From Flaccisagitta enflata (Eukaryota > Chaetognatha > Sagittoidea > Aphragmophora): a DNA stretch of 64,000 nucleotides. Position numbers and translations under genes: made by a program. The notes beneath the pieces are model-generated. The model ran no database searches and was not told where the DNA came from. It was given only the letters and a program-made list of their open reading frames with translations. Shown here piece by piece: positions 1 to 11,210 of the stretch; the stretch's first letter is position 1, and each line of letters starts with the position of its first letter. The stretch spans positions 60,698,001-60,762,000 of the forward strand of contig OZ231126.1 in assembly GCA_965153355.1 (NCBI GenBank). The letters run 5' to 3'.

Positions 1-3000
1 TGATGTTATCTACAATTGTGCAAAATTTCCAGAAATTTGGCCGACAGGTTTTCTCAAAAAATTTGTTCAAATTTCAAAAAAATCACAATTTTACTGACAA
101 ATTTCTTCTGAATACTATCCCTAGGCCAAAATTTGTAACCAATGACAATAATTTTTTACTTGACAACAAATATGGGTGCAACTGGTGCCCACACCAAATT
201 TTAGCCAAATTGGTCAACATTTGGCCAAATTATGAATATCCAAAGTCCAGGAAACCTTCAAAAAAAAAAAGAAAAAAATTCACAAAAGTATAAATTGTTG
301 CTAAACTACCTATTTGAGCGCCACCAAATTTTATATGAAAACTATTGGGGGTTTGCCTGACCTCCACACAAAATTTTAGCTCAATCCATCAACATTGAGC
401 AGAGCTATGGGCTTTCAAAGTCTAGATATACCCCAAAAAATGAAAAAAATGAGCATTTTTAGTCGCGTGCACGCGACTCTACAACCCGCTCCGTCGGTCG
501 GTCCGTCCGTCCGTCCGTCGGTCTGTCGGTCGGTAACACTTTGCTTTTTTTCGTCTTTTTGGGTCGTCTGGAGTTATTTTGAGTCATTTTTTTGTTGTTA
601 TTGAGAATTATTGGTTGCTTTTAGTCAATTTTGGTCATTTTTGGTCATTTTGGTCATTTTGTTCATTTTGGTCGTTTTGGTCATTTTGGAAGTTTTTGAT
701 TATTTTTGATTATTTTTGATTATTTTTGGTCATTTATGGTCATTTTTGATCATTTTTGATCATTTTTGATTATTTTCGGTCATTTTCGGTCATTTTCGGT
801 CATTTTCGGTCATTTTTGGTCATTTTTGGTCATTTTTGGTCATTTTTGGTTATTTTTGGTCATTTTTGGTCATTTTTGGTCATTTAGGTCATTTAGGTCA
901 TTTTAGGTCATCTTTGGTCATCTTTGGTCATCTTTGGTCATTTTGGTCATTTTGGTCATTTTGGTCATTTTTGGTCATTTTTGGTCATTTTTGTCATTTT
1001 TGGGCATTTTTGGTCATTTTTGGTCATTTTTGGTCATTTTTGGTTAAAGTCTGCTGGTTAAAGTCTGCTGGTTAAAGTCTGCAGGTTAAAGTCTGCTGGT
1101 TAATGTCTGCTGGTTAAAGTCTTCTGGGTAAAGTCTGATGGTTAAAGTCTGCTGGTTTAAATCTGCTGGTTTAAATCTGCTGGTTTAAGTCTGCTGGTTT
1201 AAATCTAATGGGTTAAGTCTGCTGGTTAAAGTCTGCTGGTTAAAATCTGCTGGTTTAAGTTTGCTGGTTTAAGTCTGCTGGTTTAAATTTAATGGTTTAA
1301 GTCTGCTGGTCTAATGGTTTAAGTCTGCTGGTTTAAGTCTGCTGGTTAAAATGGTATTAAAGATAAGTATGGTGTAAGTCTGGTTAAAGTCTGGTTAAAG
1401 TCTGGTTTAAGTCTGGTGTAAGTCTGGTTTTAGTCTGGTTTAAGATTGGTTCATGTCTGATTTATGTCTGGTTTAGGTCTGGGTTAGGTCTGGTTTGGGT
1501 CTGGTGTATGTCTGGTTTTTGTCTGGTTTAGGTTTGATTTAGGTTTGATTTAGGTCTGATTTAGGTCTGGTTTTGGTCTGGTTTTGGTTTGGTTTAATTC
1601 TGGTTTGAGTCTGGTTTGAGTCTGGTTTGAGTCTGGTTTGATTCTGGTTTGAGCCTGATTTGAGCCTGATTTGAGCCTGGTTTTGTTCTGGATTAAGTCT
1701 GGTTTGAGTTTGGTTTGAGTCTGGTTTGAGTCTGGTTTGAGTCTGGTTTGAGTCTGGATAGAGTCTGGATTGAGTCTGGATTGAGTCTGGTTTGAGTCTG
1801 GATTGAGTCTGGTTTGAGTCTGGTTTGAGTCTGGTTTGAGTCTGGTTTGAGTCTGGCTTAAATCTGATTTATGTCTGGTTTATGTCTGGTTTATGTCTGG
1901 TTTATGTCTGATTTAGGTCTGGTTTGAGTCTGGTTTGAGTCTGGTTTGAGTCTGGTTTGGGTCTGTTTTGGGTTTCATTAAGTCTGATTTTCGATAAAAA
2001 GGTACAATAAGGAGTCAGGTCAGTTCAGTTATTTTTGTCCTGCACGCGACTTATAGGTGTTGGCCTTGTTTTTTTATAAAATGAAAACAGGGGGGAAATA
2101 AGGTGCCAAAATTTTCTCGGGAACTCTCCTTGATGTTATCTACAATTGTGCAAAATTTCAAGAAATTTCGCTTACAGGTTTTCCCAAAAAATATGTTCAA
2201 ATTTCAAAAAAATCAAAATTTTACTGACAAATTTTTTCTGAATACTATCCCTAAGCCAAAATTTGTAACCAATAACAATAATTTTTTACTTGACAATAAA
2301 TATGGGTGCAACTCTTGCCCACACCAAATTTTAGCCAAATTGGTTTACATTTGGCTAAATTATAAGTATCCAAAGTCCAGAAAACCTTCTAAAAAAAAAG
2401 AAAATTTCACATAAGTATAAATTGTTGTTAAACTACTTAACTGAGCGCCACCAAATCTAATGAGCATTTCTTTTTTATAAAATGAAATCAGGTGGGAACT
2501 AAGGTGCCAAAGTTTTTATTGGAACTCTTTGATGTTTTTTATAATTGTGCAAAATTTCAAGAAGTTTGGCACACAGGTTTTCCCATAAAATGTCAAAAAA
2601 TCAAAATTTTACTGATAAATTTTTTCGGAATACTATCCCAAGGCCTAAATTTGTAACCAATGGCGATAATCTTTTACTTCAAAATTAATATGGGTAAAAT
2701 TGGTCAACATTAAACCAAATCATAAGTATCTAACCCTCTTGAAATTTTGCATAATTGTAGATAACATCAAGGAAAGCTCCCGAGAAAATTTTGGCACCTT
2801 ATTCCGCCCCTGTTTTCATTTTATAAAGAAAAACTCATTTTTTTCATTTTTTGGGGTATTCCTAGACTTTGAAAGCCCATAGCTCTGCTCAATGTTGATG
2901 GATTGAGCTAAGATTTGGTGTGGAGGTCAGGCAAACCCCCAATATTGTTCAAATAAAATTTGGTGGCTTTGGTGGACTTTGGATACTTATAATTTAGCCA

Positions 3001-4090
3001 AATGTAGACCAATTTAGCTAAAATTTGGTGTGGGCAAGAGTTGCACCCATATTTATTGTCAAGTAAAAAATTTTTGTTATTGGTCACAAATTTTGGCCTA
3101 GGGATAGTATTCAGAAAAAATTTGTCAGTAAAATTTTGATTTTTTTGAAATTTGAACTTATTTTTTGGGAAAACCTGTTGGCCAAATTTCTTGAAATTTT
3201 GCACAATTGTAGATAACATCAAGGAGAGTTCCCGAGAAAATTTTGGCACCTTATTTCCCCCCTGTTTTCATTTTATAAAAAAGAAAATGCTCATTTTTTT
3301 CATTTTTACGGGTATACCTAGACTTTGAAAGCCCATAGCTCTGCTCAATGTTGACGGATTGAGCTAAAATTTGGTGTGGAGGTCAGGCAAACCCTCAATA
3401 GTGTTCACATAAAATTTGGTGGCGCTCAGTTAAGCAGTTTAGCAACAATTTATACTTTTGTGGATTTTTTCTTTTTTTTTAAGGTTTCATGGACTTTGGA
3501 TACTCATAATTTGGCCAAATGTTGACCAATTTGGCTAAAATTTGGTGTGGGCACCAGTTGCACCCATATTTATTGTCAAGTAAAAAATTATTGTCATTGG
3601 TTACAAATTTTGGCCTAGGGATAGTATTCAGAAGAAATTTGTCAATAAAATTTTGATTTTTTTGAAATTTGAACAAATTTTTTGGGAAAACCTGTCGGCC
3701 AAATTTCTTGAAATTTTGCACAATTGTAGATAACATCAAGGAGAGGTCCCAAGAAAATTTTAGCACCTTATTTCCCCCTGTTTTCATTATATGAAAAAAA
3801 AGAGGTCATTTTTTTCATTTTTTGGGGTATACCTAGACTTTGAAAGCCCATAGCTCTGCTCAATGTTGACGGATTGAGCTAAAATTTGGTGTGGAGGTCG
3901 GGCAAACCCCCAATATTGCTCACATGAAATTTGGTGGCGCTCACTTTTATAGTTTAGCCTCAATCTATACTTGAAGGCATTTTTCACCCAAAAAATGGAT
4001 TTTTGAAAGGGGTGCTCAAAAAAAAATGAAAAACGGATTCCATATTTGAATTCAGCACAAAAAATTAGTCCTTTAGGCAAATTTCCAGCC
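1..4090. repeat. R1: inverted cluster of about six copies of a ~520 bp AT-rich repeat
   Basis: Copies run on + at 1-460 (cut by the window edge), 2072-2460 and 2461-2745, then turn round near 2745 and run on - at 2746-3260, 3261-3775 and 3776-4090. Shared blocks include TTGATGTTATCTACAATTGT, AAATATGGGTGCAAC and CTATGGGCTTTCAAAGTCTA. Copies are diverged and some truncated. Four contain a 96-113 codon open frame (start MLSTIVQNF, with a CNWCPHQI or CNSCPHQI block). Many differences between copies change the amino acid, so purifying selection on this frame is not evident. No terminal structures of a known transposon were seen. Confidence 0.85.
461..2070 (+). mobile_element. Helentron-like (HINE) non-autonomous element, large copy with minisatellites
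   Basis: Begins with hairpin AGTCGCGTGCACGCGACT, followed by a GTCC/GTCG/GTCT block (490-535), then TTTTTGGTCA-type repeats (about 620-1045), 14-mers GTTAAAGTCTGCTG (about 1043-1350) and 11-mers AGTCTGGTTTA and variants (about 1350-1990). It ends with the 3' sub-terminal inverted repeat GCACGCGACT and TTGGCCTTGTT. It is inserted in the T-run of an R1 copy; uninterrupted R1 copies show the empty site. Confidence 0.8.
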
Positions 4091-4321
4091 TTCGGTCATA
4101 ATTTTTGCACAGCAATTCCTTAACATCCCCGACTAAACTGATCTGCGTTTGAAAAACTAATAAACAAGCTAGAGCCGTCTCCTCTTTACTTGAAGGTGAC
4201 ACCGTTCCGCCACACATTGCCTTTGCCACGCGATCGGCATCAATGCTCAAACAGATACGGCACTTTCAAAACATAATTCCTTCTAGTCTAGAAGTCTAAC
4301 GCACAACAACGGTGATTTTTT

Positions 4322-4655
4322 AGTCGCGTGCACGCGACTACGACCCGCTTTGTCCGTCGGTCGGTCGGTCACACTTTACTTTTTTTATCGCTTTTATTTC
4401 TTTATGACATTTTTAGTCATTCTGAGTAATTTTGAGTAATTTTAAGTTATTCTAAGTCATTCTAAGTCATTTTAAGTCATTTTAAGTCATTTTAAGTCAT
4501 TTTGTCATTCTAAGTCCTTTTTGATCATTTTAAGTCATTCTAAGTTATTCAAAGTCATTCTTAGTCATTCTTAGTCATTCTCAGGCATTCTAAGTCTTTC
4601 TAAGTCATTCTAGGTCAGAATGTCTGGCACGCGACTTATAGGTGTTGGCCTTGTT
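4322..4655 (+). mobile_element. Helentron-like (HINE) element
   Basis: Same 5' hairpin as the 461 copy, short GTCG block, body of AAGTCATTTT-type decamers, then GCACGCGACT and TTGGCCTTGTT. It is flanked by T-runs on both sides. Confidence 0.8.
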
Positions 4656-4659
4656 TTTC

Positions 4660-5293
4660 TTTAACTCGCTCCGGTGGTGAAAACGGCGTTTTTGCTCAAG
4701 TGGACTAAAGTGGAGTTTTCACGTAAAGTAAACTGACTGTGGTCGATTCTGAAATGAAGCAACAAATGTGCAGTTTTACATATTTCAATCGATTAAATTG
4801 ATGTAGGATCAACTTATGGGTCAAACAGAAGATAAAGTACGCAAGCACACGCGAATATCGATAACTAATTCAATTTAGCGATCTTGGGAGGGCAATGTGC
4901 GTTTGCCGTAATGAGAAAAGTGTGATTTTCCCACCCTGGCAAACTGGTGAACAAACAAGGGAGGTTAAAATAAGGAAATCGTAGAAACAATAAAAGGAAC
5001 AAAAGACTGGTTGGTAGAATAATGACAACTGCTAAAAAGAACCGTCCTAGAAGTCTAGACTGGATGCGAGAGACAGACAGATAGAAATAGGCGGATAGAC
5101 AGACAAAAGTTGACAGAGAATGGGGAAACGGGAAGTTACGGGAAGGGTCAAAAACCCACAAGTTTAGAAAGACCAGATACGGCAATAGGGACAGGGATGG
5201 GGTCGCGTATCACGGGAACAGTTGTTCGATAAATCAACATGGACCGAGTAGGGAGTGGGAATACGAAGGGAAGAGGGAAAATCATAGAACACT
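4660..5293. other. Spacer / 3' flank of the matrin zinc-finger gene
   Basis: No ORF with coding character. This should include the 3'-UTR of the gene ending at 5294. Antisense ORFs between 5164 and 5704 are shadows of its acidic last exon. Confidence 0.5.
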
Positions 5294-7928
5294 CTACGCG
5301 GCCTTCTTCCTTCCTCTGGTGGCTTTCCCGCCTCGCTTGGCGACGTTCTTCTTGCCGGCGGGCTTCTTCTCCTCTTCCTTCTCCTCTTCCTCCTCCTCCT
5401 GAGATTCAGCGGGCGTTTCCTCGCCTCCGTTTTCGTTGCTAGATTCCACGTCGCCAGATTCCTCGCCTCCGATGTCGAGGACGTCCTCTTTTGACGCTTC
5501 CTCCGTCGAAGCTTCCTTCGGAGCCTCTTCTTTATCCACTTCTTGCTCGACTCCGTTCTCCGTAGTTTCCTCTTTCTCATCGGCCGCTTTCTCAGTCTCA
5601 TCAGTCTGTGGAAGGGGAATTGAAGAGGTAATTGGAAATATTTGAAGGAAAACTGTCCTAAAGGTTAAATTCTTTTTCAGGGGGTTAGGGTAATTTTTTT
5701 GCATTTTTCTTCCGTCTCAGGTACTGATTAATCCATGAAGTGGTTTCATGTACTAGAAACGATTCACCAAGTCCGTATTTGAGTGTATGCATCAAAATTT
5801 TCTAAAATAATCGCATTTTTTTCTTTATTTCAGTCCAAAACAATGATAGATTATTGCTAAAAAATGTGTACAAATATGTAACACATAGAAAAGAATAAAT
5901 CTCTAGCCTATCTAGCTTCCAACAGATCAAAGAAGGCGTCTTACTATCTCTGTTGGTCCCTGAGAGAAAAATAAAAAAAAAATTATGGCGATATCTTCAT
6001 CTTTACTTGAGATATTCTTCTTGAAAGTTGGAAGTATCAACTACGCGATACAAACTTTAATTGAGTCAACTCCATGCAACCAACTTTTTTTTTCTTCTGG
6101 GCATCATTCAGTGATTTAAAGCCGTTTTTCAATTGCGCTCCCTAGACCTGTGCCTTAGTGAGCAAAAACAACCGTTGGTTTTGTCGCAACCTTCGCAAAA
6201 CTTTTTTTCTCTCGCTTCAAGACGGACCCTATTTCCGCTTTTTTTAAGACGTTGTGTTCCATTTTGTCACATGAGCCAATATAGTGTCATATTCCGTGGT
6301 TTGACTTTCAAAGTTGATTTTAACCTTTCATATACCTCGATTAGTAAGTTTTCTTCACTGCGAAAAGAGAAAACAGAATCATTCAATCATAAAGTATCGA
6401 GAGGGCCACGAAGAACAATGCCCCTATTTCCGTTTTTTTTAAGACGATTGGCTGAAAATAAGCGTAAAAGGCCCATAGCTTCTGTAACGTACTTTAACTA
6501 TATTTTAAGTGTTCTGACGGATGGAAATGTGTGCTAATGATGAGGAAACGCCAGTAGATGCTTCCAATTAGTAGTTTTATCCTAAACTCGTCGTCGTCGT
6601 CATCGTCGTCGTCGTCATCGTCATTGTCGGAACGTTAAAGAGTGGGATAACTTTGAAAATACAAGAGTAAGGACGATGAATTTTCGCATGTAGGCTCCCT
6701 CAGACAAACATTATTACCGTTGGGCTTTTTAGTTGCGGATACCCAACATTGTCTGTCCGTCCGTCTGTCCATTTGTCCGTAATGCATGAGTCAATAAGTT
6801 GAAAAACGAGCGTTTTTACTAACTTACCTTATGCTAAATGTAGCTTATGCTAAACCTACCTTGTGCTAAACTTACCTTATGCTAAATTTACCTTATCCTA
6901 ATATTACCTTATGCTTAACTTACCTTATGCTTAACTTAACAATAGCGGATTAATTTGGTTGAAAATCGATGTGAATAGCCACACTTACTTTGTTTAATTG
7001 TAAATCGCGAAGTAGTATTTCTTTCAAATGAAAATCCTTGAGTTGAAATCTATCAATTTTAGCTTTTAAGTTGCTTGTCGCTATGACTAATTCTTATATG
7101 TAAGCTCTAAATCAAGGGATATTCATTTAAGGATGGATTTAAGCCCAGGATTTCACTTCGCGAATCAGTCGAGTGTGTAGCGTTGACGCAAGTGCCACAG
7201 TTGATACTTCATCTTAAAAGGAAGCTTTCTCGCGAAAAATGGAGATGTCGGCGAATTTTTTGTTAGTCGCGTGCTTCGCGACTCAACAACCCGCTTTGTC
7301 GGTCCGTCCATCTGTCCGTCCGTCCCACTTTAATTTTTAGGGTTTTTGGGTCTTTGCCCTCACGGCTCCTGCCCAAATGAATAAGTTACCTCAATTATAG
7401 CCCCTGCCCACCCGCACGCGACTGGGGTAGCCGTGTATCCGGCCTTGTTCTCTCATAAGCTGATAGAAATGCTTCAACCTATCAATTGGTATTTTGGAAG
7501 CTGTCGTTAGTTTAAAATATCGCTAATTGTATGAAACATATTTGTTACATGAAAATTGCACGTTTTTTTGCACTGAAATATGTAGAATATCGCGACTTTT
7601 TACAAAATTTCTACTGCAATGTCTCAAATTCGATTTTAGAAGATGATTTCAGAAAACAACGGTTGCTGGAAGGATAAGATATTCTTGACACAAACGTGAA
7701 CAGTGGAAAAAGCAATTTATATCCTTGTTATAACTCATTTTTAGATTCGTCCGTGAGAGGGTCTGTCCGTCCGTCCATCGCTGCATCGGTCGTCCGTCCG
7801 TGGATCTGTTGCGCCTGTTCTCAACCTGCATTTCTTGGCACACATGAAATGCAAAGCTCTATCTCCTGCTTTTTCGCTTTCTTGCTCTCGCTCTTCTCAC
7901 TCTTTCTTCTTGCTTCTTGCCTCTTGCT

Positions 7929-8014
<86 letters not shown>

Positions 8015-11000
8015 AGTCATCATCATAGTCATCATCGTGTTTGTGTCCTTTTGAGATTCACTACACGCATCGTTACCCGGTCTGGCTTGTTTTTTTTTGT
8101 TTTTTTTTTTTGTTTTTTTTTTTTTTTTTTTTTTCAGAATTTCATTCTGATTAGGGGGTAAAAATGTCATTTTACAATTTTGTATGGAATCTCCGGACGC
8201 TGATTAGACAAATTTGATGTGTAAGTAAAGTTCATAATTAAACGAGTGAATGAATGAAATGAATTAGTGAATGATGAATGAGTTAATGAATGAACGAATG
8301 AATAAGAAAATAAAGTCGTCTTTGAAAAGCTGGATGTATGAACGAGTGTATGAATATATGAACGAGTGAATGAATATATGAACGAGTAAATGAATATATG
8401 AACGAGTGAATGAATGTACAAACGAGTGAATGAATGTACGAACAACTGAATGAATGTATGAACAAGTGAATGAATGTATGAACAAGTGAATGAATGAATG
8501 AACGAGAAGTGAATGAACTGAATGAATGAACAAGTGAATAAATGAACGACTGAATGGATGAAAGAGTGAATGGATGAAAGAGTGAATTAATGAACTAGTA
8601 AATGTATGAAATAGTGAATGAATGAACTTATGAATGAAAAAACGAATGATTGAATGAATGAACGATAAAGCGTGTGATTGAGCGTGTGAATGAGTGAGTG
8701 AATGAATGAACGAGTGAATGAATGAACGAGTGAATGAATGAACGAGTGAATGAATGAACGAGTGAATGAATGAACGAGTGAATGAATGAACAAGTGAATG
8801 AATAAACTGAACAAATTAACAACTAAACGAATGAATGAACGAATGACAAATGAAAAAAAAGAATGGTTTGAGCAGCCGCGCACTCTCGTGCGCTGGCCTC
8901 GTTTGCATAATTAAGTGATTGCCGTGCTACACTTCATTAAGCGCTATCAACACCCAGACCCTTAAAGTTAATGTTGATTTACATGGCAAAACCTTAGAGA
9001 GTCTCTTAACCACGTTTAAAGTCACGGGGACGCCGTAGTTTTGAGCGGTCTCAACATTTGCAAGACGAACTGACTAACCGACCAATGTGCAGATATGACC
9101 TCTTATAGATGTATGAGGAGGCACATGGGCTCTATTAACTAAAACAAAACTCTCCATGGCTAAGAGTGGAGAGATTCTGCTTTGCGTAGAAATTAATCTA
9201 CGCTCATTTTCCTGATTAGCATAATTACATAAGATCTTGCATTTGCTGACGAGCTACGATTTAGCCATGTAAATCAACATGACCTTTAAGGGTTGGGGTG
9301 TTGATGGGGGTTGGACGCCCTTTCCCACCCGTCAGGAATGACATTTTGCTTTGAGCAGCCGCGCACTCTCGTGCGCTAACCTGATTTGCATAATTAAGTG
9401 AAAACTAGCATTTGCCGGCGTGCTACAATTCATTAAGCGCCAATATCCCGAGGAATGACTTAAGGTGGATTCTAGAGAAGGTTATGACGAGTTTCAATCA
9501 GTTATGAAAGATGAAATTTTTTTTGGTCATTTGACCGCCTGAAAAAAGATTTAACCTAAAGCTTCTTTAAAATCAATAAGGAGAACCAATACCGAATAGA
9601 AATATTATATTGATAAACAGAGGCAGATCAATCTTTAAACGGAGCGAACGCGCAGACGTTTTTTAAGTTGCGGATACGCAACTCTGTAAGAGGCTTTGTC
9701 CGTCCGTTGGCTCGTCGGTCTGTCCGTCATGGTTATCGTGTTGAAAGGTGGGAAAACGAGCGCTTTCGGAGTTTATTGTGTCTTTCCTTTTTTTGTTTTG
9801 AGTGGGTTGGGGTGTGGATGGGGGACTTGGGGGTTGGATGCCCCTTCCCACAACGATATTGTGACCCCTCGTCACTTGTTTCCAGGAGACAGGAAGGGCA
9901 TGACAGACAGACGGACAGGTACAAAGGGGTAATGGCGCGCTTTTCCAATCTCTCACCCACCTGCTCTTCTTTCTCTTCCTCTTTGTTCGCGGTCTCCTCC
10001 ATCGGCTCCTCCTCCTTCTCGTCTTCCGCTTCAGCGGCTGGCTCTTCTTTCTCGTCCGTGTCTTTGCTTTCTTCCTCTTTCTCTTCGACCTTTTCCTCTT
10101 CCTTCTCTCCTTCCTCCTCGGTGGTCTTCTTTTCCACTTCCTCCTCAGCCTTCTTCTCCGGTTCCTCCTCGGTCTTCTTTTCTTCTTCCTTCGATTCTTC
10201 CGCTTTCTCGGTTTTGTCTTTGTCCTCCGTCGACGCCGGGGCTTTGATCGTACCGTTCTTTATGCCCTCCTGTGAGTAAATTCAAGGTGTAAAATATGAT
10301 TGCTTCACCCCGGTTCATCTTGTATGTACGAAAATTGTACGATATCGTTCCTAGATTTTGTGCGAGTGAGAGTATTTATTTGCAGTGGATAGTTGGTTGT
10401 TATTTTATCTAAATCTCTGGGTGCGCTAACGCACCTCTATTAAGAGGTTCGGTCCGTTGGTCGGTCATATCAAGTAAATCATTCTTGTTCTTCATCGTTG
10501 TGTTCATCTTTGGCTAGATCTGATAAAACTTGGGATACTGGGGGTAGGGGTATAGGTCTTGTCTCTCCCTTTTCTCAGATTTTTGTTTTAGGCTTTCCTT
10601 TTCTTCGATTCCTTCACCACTCGAGTAACCCACAGTACAAAGTAGGAAATTCTGACCTCGTATTTGGCGCTGTGAGGCTTGGACCGGCAATGAGTGACTT
10701 TGGCCATGACTTCGTTGTGATAAAACTTGTGGCATACTTTGCAGTAGTACCCGGTCATAGGGACAACGTGATCCATGGCCACCACGGGGTTAGGATCATC
10801 CTGAGGAAACGAGAGGAAATGCGAGGAAATGAGGAGACGTAATGAATTTGCAGCCACACAAAAATGAATTCATGAAGGAGAGAGGTTAGGGACATCATTC
10901 ACACACCTTAGGAATGGCCTCGAGAGCGTCCAACACCTCTTTAGAGTGCTCCAGTTTGGACTTCTTCGCTTCCTGAAATAGAAATAAAGGGAAAGGATAA

Positions 11001-11138
11001 GTTCCGAGATGAGCAAAGTCAAAAAGCAGGGATACGACATTGCTTACAATTAGGGGCGTATTTGACAGGGCGTCAGGGGCAGCAGATGCTGCCCTTTTTG
11101 TTGGGTTACAAAACCCATCGGGACACCAGAGGGAGAGA

Positions 11139-11210
<72 letters not shown>

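Noticed and set aside
4065-4250. 61-codon minus-strand ORF next to the R1 cluster
   Set aside because: Short, no recognisable domain, partly overlaps the last R1 copy.
6133-6537. 134-codon plus-strand ORF
   Set aside because: Lies inside the last intron of the zinc-finger gene; contains a short direct repeat (CTATTTCCG...TTTTAAGACG twice) and has no domain or splice support.
8167-8883. Minus-strand ORFs of HSFIHSFTRS repeats
   Set aside because: Translation of the TGAA-based 16-mer minisatellite.
9668-10279. 203-codon plus-strand ORF
   Set aside because: It overlaps a HINE and the antisense of the Glu/Lys-rich exon 12 of the zinc-finger gene.
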